NCBI GenBank assembly: GCA_946055165.1
Contig: CAMGFA010000005.1
Location: forward strand, 1 to 62,411
DNA length: 62,411 bases
Reading direction: 5' to 3'
From: an uncultured Bacteroidales bacterium
GTDB lineage: Bacteria > Bacteroidota > Bacteroidia > Bacteroidales > UBA932
The position numbers and the translations under genes are program-made. Every line of letters begins with the position of its first letter. Position 1 is the stretch's first letter. The notes beneath the pieces were generated by a model. The model had not been told where the DNA came from and made no database searches. It saw only the letters and a program-made list of their open reading frames with translations. Below, piece after piece: positions 35,087 through 43,973 of the stretch.

Positions 35087-35868
35087 TGCAGCAGATGTCC
35101 GAATTTCTTCAGCAGATAAGACAGGCACCTTTCCGAAAGGAGGGGTGCTATTATTGTGGCCATTTTGTTCAGGAAACCGGGGGTCAGGTTCTTCCTTCTT
35201 TTGAACATGGCCTTGAGGGCTTTGTCCACGGCTTTCTCCGGGCTTATCATAATGCCTGTTTTCAGCATCAGCCGCCTGATTTTCTCGCTGAAGCCGAAAA
35301 GTGGGGTGTCCACCGCGCCGAAGCAGACCGTGCTCACGCTCACACCGCTGCCTCTGGTCTCGATTCTGAGCGAACGGGAGTAGTTCTTCACGAAGGCCTT
35401 GGTGTTGCCGTACATCCCTATGGCCGGCCAATGCATCCAGGCGCAAATTGAGGAGATGTTGAGAATATATCCGCAGCCCCTTTCCATCATCTCCGGAACG
35501 AACATCCTGCACAGCAGCAGGGGAGTGTTGCAGTGCAGCATAAGCATTGTGTTCAGCTTCCCGGGTGGCGTCTGCGGGATGGTGGTGGTGAAAATCATTC
35601 CGGCATTGTTGATGAGAATGTCCACCGGCCTGCCTTCGAGGGCGGCGTGGATATTTGCGGCAGCCTCGCTTTTCGAGAGGTCCTGGACGATGCAGACAAT
35701 CCTTTCCTCTGGCAGGTGAAGTTCGTTTTTGAGACTTTCGAGCCCTTCGGCATTGATGTCCACAAGTGCGAGGCCATAGCCCATGGCGGCCAGCCTCTGG
35801 GCATAGATACGGCCCATGCCTGAAGCTGCGCCGCTTATGAGAGCGTAGTTCAATTCTTTGGAAGCCAT
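35083..35868 (-). CDS. Short-chain dehydrogenase/reductase
   Basis: A 261-residue classical SDR. The NAD(P) site is GAASGMGR (residues 14-20 region), NNAG is at 87-90, and the catalytic Ser139/140, Tyr153 and Lys157 are in ISSICAW ... MYGNTK. The C-terminal KKLGHLLH-like helix and absence of a signal peptide suggest a cytoplasmic or membrane-associated enzyme. The ATG at 35868 gives normal length; the frame upstream runs into the aldehyde dehydrogenase gene. It is 4 bp downstream of that gene, so they form an operon and could act on the same aldehyde or lipid-derived substrate, which is not known. Confidence 0.87.
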   Translation of the reverse strand: MASKELNYALISGAASGMGRIYAQRLAAMGYGLALVDINAEGLESLKNELHLPEERIVCIVQDLSKSEAAANIHAALEGRPVDILINNAGMIFTTTIPQTPPGKLNTMLMLHCNTPLLLCRMFVPEMMERGCGYILNISSICAWMHWPAIGMYGNTKAFVKNYSRSLRIETRGSGVSVSTVCFGAVDTPLFGFSEKIRRLMLKTGIMISPEKAVDKALKAMFKRRKNLTPGFLNKMATIIAPLLSERCLSYLLKKFGHLLH

Positions 35869-35872
35869 ATAC

Positions 35873-37243
35873 TTACAATAGTTTTTTAACGAGTTTGAAC
35901 CATTTGTAAGGCATATAGCGGAACGGCGTGTCAATGAGGGTGGAGCTCTTTACCACCGCCCTCTTGTGCGAGAAGGCATCGAAACTCAGCTTTCCGTGGT
36001 AGGAACCCAGACCGGAATTGCCCACTCCGCCGAAAGGCAGGTTTTCGTTGGCTATGTGCATAATGCAGTCGTTGATGCAGCAGCCTCCCGACCAGGTCCT
36101 TCGAAGGATTTCGCCGTCTTTCTTCCCGTAGTAGTAAAGGGCAAGCGGTCTTTCGCGTCTGTTGATAAATTCAATGGCCGAATCCAGACTGGAGAAACTC
36201 TGGACCGGGAAAATCGGCCCGAAAATCTCCTCCTGCATTACCGGGGCATCGGCCGGAACATTGTCCAAAATGGTAGGGGAGAAGAAGCGGTCTGAAGGGT
36301 CACAGTCCCCACCGTAAATCACTTCCCCATTGTCGAGGTAGCCCTGCAGGCGCTCGAAGGCCCTGTCGTTCACAATGCGCACAAAGTGCCTGCTGTTTTT
36401 GATGTCGCTGTTGTACAGAAGGTTGAACTGCTTGGAAAGTTCCCCGAGGAAAGCTGTCTTGATATCTTCGTGCACAAGCAGGTAATCGGGCGCAATGCAG
36501 GTCTGGCCCGAGTTGAGGCACTTGCCCCAGGCCACTCTCCTGGCGGCTTTTGCAATGTCGGCGTCCTTGTCTATGATGCAGGGGCTCTTCCCTCCAAGTT
36601 CGAGAATCACAGGTGTAAGATTCTGCGCTGCTGCGGCCATCACCTTGCGCCCGAGCGAAGGGCTGCCGGTGAAGAAGATGAGGTCCCAGCGCAGATTCAG
36701 AAGGGCCTGGTTCACATCCCTGTTCCCCTTGACTACGGCAATGTAGTCCTCGGGGAAGGTGGCGGCAATCATCTCGCTCATCGTCCTGCTCACTTCAGGA
36801 GTGTAGGGTGAAGGTTTGAGCACTGCCGTGCAGCCGGCAGAAATGGCTCCCACAAGGGGATTGAGCAGCAGTTGCACAGGGTAGTTCCAAGGTGCGATGA
36901 TGAGGGTGTTGCCGAGCGGCTGGCTCATTATGCGGCTGCTTGCAGCGAACATCTTTATTGGAGTTCCCACCTTTTGGGGTTTTGCCCAGCTTTTGAGATG
37001 GTGCAGATGATTGCGGATTTCCGACAGGACGATGCTGAGTTCGCAGATGTAGCCTTCTTCGTAGGATTTGTGAAGGTCTTTCCAGAGGGCATCGCTCAGA
37101 GCTTTCTCCCAGTCGAGAAGGGCTTTCCGGAGTTTTTTCAGGGCTTCCTTGCGGAATTCCAAATCGAGGGTGCTGCCTGCGGCAAAAAAGTCGGCCTGTT
37201 TTTGGCGGATTTGCTGAATTGTACTTAAGTCTGTGTTTTCCAT
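35873..37243 (-). CDS. Aldehyde dehydrogenase (class 3-like)
   Basis: A 456-residue NAD(P)-dependent aldehyde dehydrogenase. Motifs: APWNYPVQLLLNPLVGA, FFTGSPSLGRKVM, ELGGKSPCI with the general base Glu, NSGQTCIAPDY with catalytic Cys249, and EEIFGPIFPV; the C-terminal LPFGGVGNSGLGSYHG is typical of the class 3/fatty aldehyde group, followed by a hydrophobic-basic tail. The ATG at 37243 is preferred; a -7 box TATTTTTG at 37271-37264 lies 20 bp upstream. The dehydrogenase gene at 35083-35868 follows in the same operon. Confidence 0.92.
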   Translation of the reverse strand: MENTDLSTIQQIRQKQADFFAAGSTLDLEFRKEALKKLRKALLDWEKALSDALWKDLHKSYEEGYICELSIVLSEIRNHLHHLKSWAKPQKVGTPIKMFAASSRIMSQPLGNTLIIAPWNYPVQLLLNPLVGAISAGCTAVLKPSPYTPEVSRTMSEMIAATFPEDYIAVVKGNRDVNQALLNLRWDLIFFTGSPSLGRKVMAAAAQNLTPVILELGGKSPCIIDKDADIAKAARRVAWGKCLNSGQTCIAPDYLLVHEDIKTAFLGELSKQFNLLYNSDIKNSRHFVRIVNDRAFERLQGYLDNGEVIYGGDCDPSDRFFSPTILDNVPADAPVMQEEIFGPIFPVQSFSSLDSAIEFINRRERPLALYYYGKKDGEILRRTWSGGCCINDCIMHIANENLPFGGVGNSGLGSYHGKLSFDAFSHKRAVVKSSTLIDTPFRYMPYKWFKLVKKLL

Positions 37244-37278
37244 ATACGGAAGGTTTTTCGGGCGCAAAAATAGCCCGA

Positions 37279-37836
37279 TTATTCGTTGTCTGAATAGATT
37301 ACCTTGCCGTCTTCATCGTCGTCTTCCTCTTCATCGTCTTCATCGTCCTCGTCATCATCGTCATCTTCCTCCAGATCGATGTTGCGTTCACCCGGCAGCC
37401 TGCGCCGCTCCGGCGGCATGTCTTCGAAGGCTACATAGCCGTTGTCGAAGGCGGCAGGTTCCGGACCTTTGATGTCGTTTGTGTCCAGAGTAGGCACAAG
37501 CACAGAATTGTTGTCCTCGCTGCCCTCCAAAGTGATGATGATTTTCTTGCGGGACTGGATGTCGTAGAAGTACTCGAATGACTTTGCTCCGGACTCCACT
37601 GCCGAGCCCGTGGTGACATCGTCCACGGCGCCGAAGCCCAGGTCCAGGAGCGCGTATCGGGCAAGCACCTGCCCGGTTTCATTCAAGGCTTTGAAAAGGA
37701 TGGGCTGGTCTGCCGGAAAGAGCAGATCGGCCTGCAACTGCTTGTGGAACTCATAAAAAGTATTGGCAGAATTTACCTTGTAGATTCTGTAGAATCCCTT
37801 GATTCCGGGGAGTGTTACACGAAATTGAAAAATCAT
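37279..37836 (-). CDS. pRiA4b ORF-3-like protein with acidic tail
   Basis: A 185-residue protein. The N-terminal two-thirds (FQFRVTLPGIKGFYRIYKV, then FYEFHKQLQADLLF) resembles the plasmid pRiA4b ORF-3-like/IS1096 TnpR-like family, whose function is unknown. The last 35 residues are almost only Asp and Glu, ending in KVIYSDNE. The acid run could give DNA mimicry or solubility, but this is inference. It is divergent from the YigZ-like gene; their starts are about 40 bp apart. No transposase is near, so it is not evidence of a mobile element. Confidence 0.72.
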   Translation of the reverse strand: MIFQFRVTLPGIKGFYRIYKVNSANTFYEFHKQLQADLLFPADQPILFKALNETGQVLARYALLDLGFGAVDDVTTGSAVESGAKSFEYFYDIQSRKKIIITLEGSEDNNSVLVPTLDTNDIKGPEPAAFDNGYVAFEDMPPERRRLPGERNIDLEEDDDDDEDDEDDEEEDDDEDGKVIYSDNE

Positions 37837-37860
37837 GCCGCGAAGATAAAAAAGAATTAT

Positions 37861-37868
37861 TAAATTTG
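37861..37868 (+). promoter_or_regulatory. -7 box of the YigZ-like gene, apparently leaderless
   Basis: TAAATTTG fits the -7 consensus and ends 6 bp before the ATG at 37875, so the transcript would start at or next to the start codon. No TTTG is evident at -33. Confidence 0.5.
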
Positions 37869-37874
37869 AAGTGT

Positions 37875-38483
37875 ATGAATTCAGTTTCTGATGAATATTT
37901 TTCCATAGAGGCTCCTGTGGAGGGACTTTACAAGGAGCAGAAGAGCCGATTCATAGCTCTGGCCTACCCCGTGGAGAGCGAGGAGCAGGTGAAGGAACTT
38001 CTGGAAAAGGCGCGGCGTGACTATCACGATGCCCGGCATCATTGCCTGGCCTACCGCATCGGCCACGACGGCGCACGCTATCGGGCCAGCGACGACGGCG
38101 AACCCGCCGGCAGTGCAGGACGTCCCATCCTGGGGCAGATCGACAGTGCCGGCCTCAGCGATGTCGCCATTATTGTCGTGCGCTATTTCGGAGGCATAAA
38201 GCTCGGCGTCCCCGGGCTCATCGGCGCGTACAAGGCGGCAAGCCGCGATGCCATTGACAAGGCGGTGAGAGTGTCGAAAATTGCAGGACACTGGTACAGG
38301 CTGTCTTTCGGCTATTCTTCCCTGCCCGATGTGATGAAACTTGTAAAAGACATGGAACTGCCCCAGAGAAAGCAGCTCTTCGATATGGAATGCAGTCTCG
38401 AATGCAGAGTGCGTCTGTCTTTGGAGCAAGATTTTTTGGATAGGTCCAAAAATATTCCTAATTTTAAGTACGAAATTATTTAA
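37875..38483 (+). CDS. YigZ/IMPACT family protein (UPF0029)
   Basis: A 202-residue member of the YigZ/IMPACT family. The N-terminal UPF0029 domain has the signature [32 protein letters not shown] and [15 protein letters not shown]; the C-terminal domain (about residues 130-200) is the usual ferredoxin-like EF-G-like part. Bacterial members are poorly characterised; some link to translation or to peptidase regulation. The ATG at 37875 gives the family start (an upstream in-frame ATG would overlap the divergent gene). It lies 10 bp before serC, so it may be co-transcribed. Confidence 0.88.
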   Translation: MNSVSDEYFSIEAPVEGLYKEQKSRFIALAYPVESEEQVKELLEKARRDYHDARHHCLAYRIGHDGARYRASDDGEPAGSAGRPILGQIDSAGLSDVAIIVVRYFGGIKLGVPGLIGAYKAASRDAIDKAVRVSKIAGHWYRLSFGYSSLPDVMKLVKDMELPQRKQLFDMECSLECRVRLSLEQDFLDRSKNIPNFKYEII

Positions 38484-38493
38484 CACCAAAAAT

Positions 38494-39570
38494 ATGAGCA
38501 AAATCCACGTTTTCAATGCCGGCCCCTGCCTTCTTCCCCAGCAGGTGCTGGACCGCGCCAAGGCTGCAATCGACAATTTCGCCGGAACAGGCGTATCTCT
38601 TCTCTGCATTTCCCACCGCACCAAGGAATGGGAAGCCGTGATGGACGAAACCCGTGCCCTCTGGAAAGAGCTTCTCCACATTCCTGAAGACTACGAAGTG
38701 GTGTTCCTTGCTTCCGGAGCATCTATGGAGTTCCTTTATGTGGCAATGAACTTCCTCGAGCACAAGGCTGCATATCTCGACACCGGTGTGTGGGCGCACA
38801 AGGCCCTCAAGGAGGCAAAAGGACTGGGAGAAGCCTATGCCCTTGCCAGCTCTGCAGACAAGAACTACTCCTATGTTCCAAAAGGATATGAGATTCCGAA
38901 GGATGTGGATTATTTCCATATCACAACCAACAATACCATCTACGGAACCGAAATCCACGAGGATATCGATTCTCCGGTTCCTCTCATTGCCGATATGTCT
39001 TCCGACATCATGAGCCGTCCGGTGGATGTGAGCAAATATACGATGATTTACGGCGGCGCCCAGAAGAATGTGGGTCCTGCCGGTGTGACCTTCGCCATTG
39101 TAAAGAAGAGTGCTCTCGGAAAAGTGAGCCGTTATATCCCTACAATGCTCGACCTCCGCACCCATATCGACAAGGAGTCCATGTTCAATACCCCTCCTGT
39201 ATTCTCCATCTTCGTAATGAATGAAACCCTCAAGTGGGTTAAGGAACAGGGTGGAGTTGAGGCCATTTACAAGATCAACCGCAAGAAGGCCGACACTCTC
39301 TATGCCGAAATCGACCGCAACTCCCTCTTCAGGGGCACTGCCGCAGTCGAGGACCGTTCCATCATGAACGTCTGCTTCATCATGGCAGAGGGCAGGGAAG
39401 ACCTTCAGGACGAGTTCTTCGCCTTTGCCAAGTCTCAGGGCATGATAGGAATCAAGGGTCACCGCAGTGTGGGCGGTTTCCGCGCCAGCATCTACAATGC
39501 CTGCACCCAGGAGGATGTGGAAGCTCTGGTTGCCTGTATGCAGGAATTTGAAAAACAACATACCATATAA
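38494..39570 (+). CDS. serC: Phosphoserine aminotransferase
   Basis: A 358-residue PLP enzyme that converts 3-phosphohydroxypyruvate and glutamate to phosphoserine, the second step of serine synthesis. The start [10 protein letters not shown] is the family signature, [13 protein letters not shown] follows, and the PLP lysine is Lys191 in [11 protein letters not shown]. The end [19 protein letters not shown] is also typical. The serA gene follows after 10 bp, giving the first two pathway steps in one operon; serB is not in the window. Confidence 0.95.
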   Translation: MSKIHVFNAGPCLLPQQVLDRAKAAIDNFAGTGVSLLCISHRTKEWEAVMDETRALWKELLHIPEDYEVVFLASGASMEFLYVAMNFLEHKAAYLDTGVWAHKALKEAKGLGEAYALASSADKNYSYVPKGYEIPKDVDYFHITTNNTIYGTEIHEDIDSPVPLIADMSSDIMSRPVDVSKYTMIYGGAQKNVGPAGVTFAIVKKSALGKVSRYIPTMLDLRTHIDKESMFNTPPVFSIFVMNETLKWVKEQGGVEAIYKINRKKADTLYAEIDRNSLFRGTAAVEDRSIMNVCFIMAEGREDLQDEFFAFAKSQGMIGIKGHRSVGGFRASIYNACTQEDVEALVACMQEFEKQHTI

Positions 39571-39580
39571 TTAAAACGAA

Positions 39581-40501
39581 ATGAAAGTCTTATTGGCTAC
39601 ACAGAAGCCTTTCGCCGCCAAGGCGGTCGATGGCATCAAGGAAATTCTCGTTTCACAGGGTCACGAAATGGCTCTTCTCGAGAAATACGAAGGCAAAGAA
39701 CAGCTTCTTGAGGCTGTGAAGGACGTACAGGCCATTATTATCCGCAGTGACAAGGTCGATGCAGAGGTAATTGCTGCAGCTCCGCAGCTCAAGATTGTGG
39801 TCAGAGCCGGCGCCGGTTACGACAACGTGGACCTGCAGGCTGCAAAGCAGGCAGGTGTGGTTGTGATGAACACTCCTGGACAGAACTCCAACGCTGTTGC
39901 CGAACTCGCCATTGCAATGATGATTTACATTTCAAGGGGGCAGTTCACCCCTGCGACCGGCAGCGAAATCTCCGGAAAGACCATTGGCATCCAGGCCTTC
40001 GGAAATGTGGGCCGTCTTGTCGGCGCCAAAGCCAAAGCTCTGGGGATGAAGGTAAAGGCCATAGATCCTTTCCTCAGTGCAGAGCAGATAGAGGCCGGTG
40101 GCGCAGAGCCTGTTGCCGAGCTCAAGGAACTCTATTCTGGCTGTGATTTTGTGAGTGTGCACATTCCTGCCACCCCGCAGACCATCGGCTCCATTGGCTA
40201 TGAGCTCATTACCTCAATGCCTAAGGGTGCCACACTGGTAAACACCGCCCGCAAGGAGGTTATCGACGAGGCCGGGCTGGAGAAGGCTCTCGAGGACAGG
40301 CCGGACCTCAAATACATCACTGATGTTGCTCCGGACAACTATCAGAGGCTTCTCGAGCGTTTCCCTCTCAGGGTCTTCGCCACGCCGAAGAAAATGGGTG
40401 CCCAGACCGCCGAGGCCAATATCAATGCCGGGCTTGCAGCTGCACGCCAGATAGCAGATTATTTTGCGACAGGTAACACTAAATTTCAGGTAAACAAATG
40501 A
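39581..40501 (+). CDS. serA: D-3-phosphoglycerate dehydrogenase, short form
   Basis: A 306-residue NAD-dependent dehydrogenase for the first step of serine synthesis. It has the 2-hydroxyacid dehydrogenase fold: RAGAGYDNVDLQAAKQAGVVV, the nucleotide site IGIQAFGNVGRLVGAKAKALG, and TLVNTARKEVIDE. The C-terminal ACT regulatory domain of the E. coli enzyme is absent, as in many Bacteroidota, so serine feedback may be missing. The usual catalytic His pairing near the C-terminus is not obvious, so a related 2-hydroxyacid reductase cannot be fully excluded, though the serC neighbour favours SerA. The next gene overlaps by 4 bp. Confidence 0.9.
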   Translation: MKVLLATQKPFAAKAVDGIKEILVSQGHEMALLEKYEGKEQLLEAVKDVQAIIIRSDKVDAEVIAAAPQLKIVVRAGAGYDNVDLQAAKQAGVVVMNTPGQNSNAVAELAIAMMIYISRGQFTPATGSEISGKTIGIQAFGNVGRLVGAKAKALGMKVKAIDPFLSAEQIEAGGAEPVAELKELYSGCDFVSVHIPATPQTIGSIGYELITSMPKGATLVNTARKEVIDEAGLEKALEDRPDLKYITDVAPDNYQRLLERFPLRVFATPKKMGAQTAEANINAGLAAARQIADYFATGNTKFQVNK

Positions 40502-41733
40502 GAGTAAGACCATTTGCGGCCATTCGTCCGCCGAAGGACCTGGTTACGGAAGTAGCCGCTCCGCCTTATGATGTCCTCAATTCCGAGGAGGCAAAGGCAA
40601 TGGCAGGGGAGAAGTCCCTGCTACACATTACAAAACCGGAAATCGACTTCGAGCCCATGCTCAAGGACGACGACCCTCTCGTTTACGATAAGGCAGTTGC
40701 CAATTTCAAGCTCTGGCAGCAGAATTCCTGGCTCGTCAGGGACGGCAAGCCTTGCTATTATGTCTATGCCCAGACTATGGGCAGCCGCACCCAGTACGGC
40801 TTTGTGCTCTGCGCCCACGCCCAGGATTATGTGGAGGGCCGCATCAAAAAGCACGAACTCACCCGCAAGGACAAGGAGGATGACCGTATGGTCCATGTGC
40901 GCATACAGAGCGCCAATATCGAGCCTGTGTTCTTCGCTTTCCGCCATCACGCCGAGTTGGAACAGATTCTTCTCGACTGTGCGAAAGGGGAGTGCGAGTA
41001 CGACTTCACCGATGAGAACGGCTTCGGCCACAAGTTCTGGGTCATCAGCGACGATGCCCTTATAGAAAGAATCGGCCGTCTTTTCGAAACGGAAGTTCCG
41101 GCCTTCTATATTGCCGACGGCCATCACCGCAGTGCCGCTGCCGCAAGGGTTGGTGCCGAAAGGGCCGCCCAGAACCCGGCACACACCGGAGATGAGGAAT
41201 ACAACTACTTTATGGCAGTATGCTTCCCTGAGGACCAGCTCAAGGTGCTGGACTATAACCGTGTAGTCAAGGACCTTAACGGTCTGCAGCCTACTCAGCT
41301 CATCGGCCTTTTGGGCGAGCATTTCGATGTCTGCTGCAAGGGTGAGGAGATTTATCATCCCGAGGAGCTGCACTGCTATTCGATGTATCTCGAGGGCAAG
41401 TGGTACGAGCTGCGCGCCCGTCCGGACACCTATTGCAAGGCCGACCTCATCGGCAAGCTCGATGTGAGCATACTCTCCAAATATGTGCTCGACGACATTC
41501 TCGGAATCAAGGATTTGCGTACCGACAGCCGCATAGACTTCGTGGGAGGCATCCGCGGTCTGGAGGAGCTCAAGCGCAGGGTGGACAGCGGCGAAATGAA
41601 GGTCGCCTTTGCCCTCTATCCTGTGACAATGGAGCAGATTGCCGACATTGCCGACAACGGGGACATAATGCCGCCTAAAACAACCTGGTTCGAGCCAAAG
41701 CTGCGTTCGGGCCTTGCTATTCACACCTTTTAA
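40498..41733 (+). CDS. DUF1015 family protein
   Basis: A 411-residue cytoplasmic protein of the DUF1015 family, function unknown. Recognisable stretches are the start RPFAAIRPPKDLVTEVAAPP, the central ADGHHRSAAAARVGAERAA, and the end VAFALYPVTMEQI ... MPPKTTWFEPKLRSGL. DUF1015 genes commonly follow serC-serA, as here (ATGA-type overlap with serA), which suggests a role tied to serine metabolism; some literature suggests kinase-like activity but the sequence alone does not show it. Confidence 0.88.
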   Translation: MRVRPFAAIRPPKDLVTEVAAPPYDVLNSEEAKAMAGEKSLLHITKPEIDFEPMLKDDDPLVYDKAVANFKLWQQNSWLVRDGKPCYYVYAQTMGSRTQYGFVLCAHAQDYVEGRIKKHELTRKDKEDDRMVHVRIQSANIEPVFFAFRHHAELEQILLDCAKGECEYDFTDENGFGHKFWVISDDALIERIGRLFETEVPAFYIADGHHRSAAAARVGAERAAQNPAHTGDEEYNYFMAVCFPEDQLKVLDYNRVVKDLNGLQPTQLIGLLGEHFDVCCKGEEIYHPEELHCYSMYLEGKWYELRARPDTYCKADLIGKLDVSILSKYVLDDILGIKDLRTDSRIDFVGGIRGLEELKRRVDSGEMKVAFALYPVTMEQIADIADNGDIMPPKTTWFEPKLRSGLAIHTF

Positions 41734-41745
41734 CAACAGCATTTT

Positions 41746-43953
41746 ATGAAAGTTTCATCCGCCGACATCCACAGGACTCTCAAAGGATTTTTCGGTTACG
41801 ACTCCTTCAAGGGAGAGCAGGAGGAAATAATCAGGACACTCTGCGAAGGCAACGACTGCTTTGTGCTTATGCCCACTGGCGGTGGCAAATCGCTTTGCTA
41901 TCAGCTTCCGGCCCTTCTTATGGAGGGCACGGCCATAGTGATTTCGCCGCTTATCGCCCTGATGAAGAACCAGGTCGATGCCATAAGGGGCTTTGTCTCC
42001 GAAAATGAAAGTGTGGCCCATTTCCTGAACTCCTCCCTCAACAAGAGCCAGATCGACGAAGTCAAGGAGGACCTGCGCAGCGGGCGCACCAAAATTCTCT
42101 ACGTGGCACCCGAATCCCTTACCAAGGGGGAGAACGTGGCCTTTTTGAGGAAAATCAAGATTTCCTTCTATGCGGTGGATGAAGCTCATTGCATTTCAGA
42201 GTGGGGGCACGACTTCCGTCCGGAATACAGGCGTATCCGCCCTATAGTGGAGGATATCGGCCGTGCCCCTATTATAGCTCTTACGGCTACAGCAACTCCA
42301 AAGGTCCAGAGCGACATTCTCAAGACCCTGAACATTCCCGAGGCTGTGGTTTTCAAATCCTCCTTCAATAGACCCAACCTCTACTATGAGGTAAAGGACA
42401 AGACCGATGCCGAAAAAGACATCGTCCGTTTCATCCGCCAGCATCCGGGGAAGTCGGGCATAGTCTATTGCCTGAGCCGCCGCAAGGTGGAAGAAATGGC
42501 GGAGTTCCTGCAAATCAACGGGATAAGGGCCTTGCCTTATCACGCTGGGCTCGATTCCAAAACCCGGGCCGAGAACCAGGACAAGTTCCTTATGGAGGAA
42601 GTGAACGTGATTGTGGCCACCATTGCCTTCGGTATGGGAATCGACAAGCCGGACATCCGTTTTGTCATTCACTACGACATCCCGAAGAGCGTCGAGGGCT
42701 ATTATCAGGAGACAGGCCGCGCCGGGCGCGACGGCCAGGAGGGAATGTGCATCACCTATTACAGCTACAAGGACATCCAGAAGCTCGAGAAATTCATGCA
42801 GGGCAAGCCTGTGGCCGAGCAGGAAATCCACAAGCAGCTGCTTTCCGAGGTGGTGAACTACGCCGAGTCCAGCCAGTGCCGCAGGAAACTGCTCCTCGGC
42901 TATTTCGGCGAGGACTTTACAAAAGACAATTGCGGACTCTGCGACAACTGTCTGCATCCTAAGGCGGTGTTCGACGGGCAGGCGGAGATGAAACTGGTCA
43001 TAAGGCTCATCCTTTCGCTCAAGGAGCATTTCAAGATAGAGCATCTTGCCGCCATCCTCGCAGGGAACGACACTGCATTGGTTAAGAGTTACAAGCACGA
43101 CAAGAACCAGTATTTCGGGGCCGGCAGCGCACACGGTGACAAGTTCTGGGCTACGGTCATCCATCAGGGCTTGCTCGAGCACCTGCTGGACAAGGAGATA
43201 GAGACCTACGGGCTCATTTATGTCACTATGCTGGGCAAGAGCTTCCTCGAGAATTCCTGGCCGCTCAATCTGGTGGAGGACAGGCAGTTCTCTGCTGTGG
43301 AAACCGATGAGGAAGACGATGAACAGGGCGCAAGTCTTGCTGCCATGCGCGGCGGATCGGGCGATGCCGAACTGCTTGCCATACTCAAGGACCTGCGCAG
43401 GGATATGGGACACAAACTCGGCCTCCAGCCGTGGATAATATTCGGAGACCCGGCTCTGGATGACATGTCCATCCTCTATCCTGTTACCATAGACGAACTC
43501 AAGAACTGCCAGGGAGTGGGCGAAGGAAAGGCCCGCAAATATGGGGAGGAGTTCGTGAAACTCATTGCCAAATATGTGGAGGAAAAGGAGATAGAGCGTC
43601 CCGACGATTATGTGGTCAAGACCACTGCAGGCAAGAACGACAAGAAGATAAAAATCATAAGCCAGATAGACCGCCGGCTTCCTCTTGAGGACATAGCCCG
43701 CTCGCTGGACATTCTTCTGGACGATCTTTACGACGAAATAGAATCCATTGTGGCATCGGGCCTCAAACTTAATCTCAACTACTACATCAACACTCAGGTG
43801 GACAAGGAGATAGTGGACGAGCTTTTCGATTATTTCCGCCACGAAGCCCAGTCCGACTCCCTTGAACAGGCTCTCCAGGACCTGGGCTCGGACTACGAAG
43901 AAAAAGAAATCCGTCTGGTAAGGCTCAAATTCCTGTGTGAAGTTGCCTCATAA
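41746..43953 (+). CDS. recQ: ATP-dependent DNA helicase RecQ
   Basis: A 735-residue 3'-5' helicase of recombination and fork repair. The SF2 core has MPTGGGKSLCYQLPAL (Walker A), VDEAHCISEWGHDFRPEYR (DEAH box with the aromatic loop), and the QETGRAGRDG motif VI. A RecQ zinc-binding domain (CRRKLLLGYFG, CGLCDNC), a winged-helix RQC domain (about residues 430-510), an HRDC domain (about 545-620) and a further C-terminal helical part follow, longer than the E. coli protein (609 residues) as is usual in Bacteroidota. It starts 12 bp after the DUF1015 gene. Confidence 0.95.
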   Translation: MKVSSADIHRTLKGFFGYDSFKGEQEEIIRTLCEGNDCFVLMPTGGGKSLCYQLPALLMEGTAIVISPLIALMKNQVDAIRGFVSENESVAHFLNSSLNKSQIDEVKEDLRSGRTKILYVAPESLTKGENVAFLRKIKISFYAVDEAHCISEWGHDFRPEYRRIRPIVEDIGRAPIIALTATATPKVQSDILKTLNIPEAVVFKSSFNRPNLYYEVKDKTDAEKDIVRFIRQHPGKSGIVYCLSRRKVEEMAEFLQINGIRALPYHAGLDSKTRAENQDKFLMEEVNVIVATIAFGMGIDKPDIRFVIHYDIPKSVEGYYQETGRAGRDGQEGMCITYYSYKDIQKLEKFMQGKPVAEQEIHKQLLSEVVNYAESSQCRRKLLLGYFGEDFTKDNCGLCDNCLHPKAVFDGQAEMKLVIRLILSLKEHFKIEHLAAILAGNDTALVKSYKHDKNQYFGAGSAHGDKFWATVIHQGLLEHLLDKEIETYGLIYVTMLGKSFLENSWPLNLVEDRQFSAVETDEEDDEQGASLAAMRGGSGDAELLAILKDLRRDMGHKLGLQPWIIFGDPALDDMSILYPVTIDELKNCQGVGEGKARKYGEEFVKLIAKYVEEKEIERPDDYVVKTTAGKNDKKIKIISQIDRRLPLEDIARSLDILLDDLYDEIESIVASGLKLNLNYYINTQVDKEIVDELFDYFRHEAQSDSLEQALQDLGSDYEEKEIRLVRLKFLCEVAS

Positions 43954-43958
43954 TTGAC

Positions 43959-43966
43959 TATCTTTG
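43959..43966 (+). promoter_or_regulatory. -7 box of dnaG, apparently leaderless
   Basis: TATCTTTG ends 7 bp before the dnaG ATG at 43974. The connecting bases GCAGCCCT are nearly those at pnuC (GCAGCCTT). Confidence 0.55.
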
Positions 43967-43973
43967 CAGCCCT

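Noticed and set aside
37279..37836. Mobile element, suggested by the pRiA4b/IS1096 family name
   Set aside because: No transposase, terminal repeats or target duplication are visible; the family is common on chromosomes.
42196..43842. 548-codon open frame opposite recQ
   Set aside because: No recognisable motif and fully inside a certain recQ gene.
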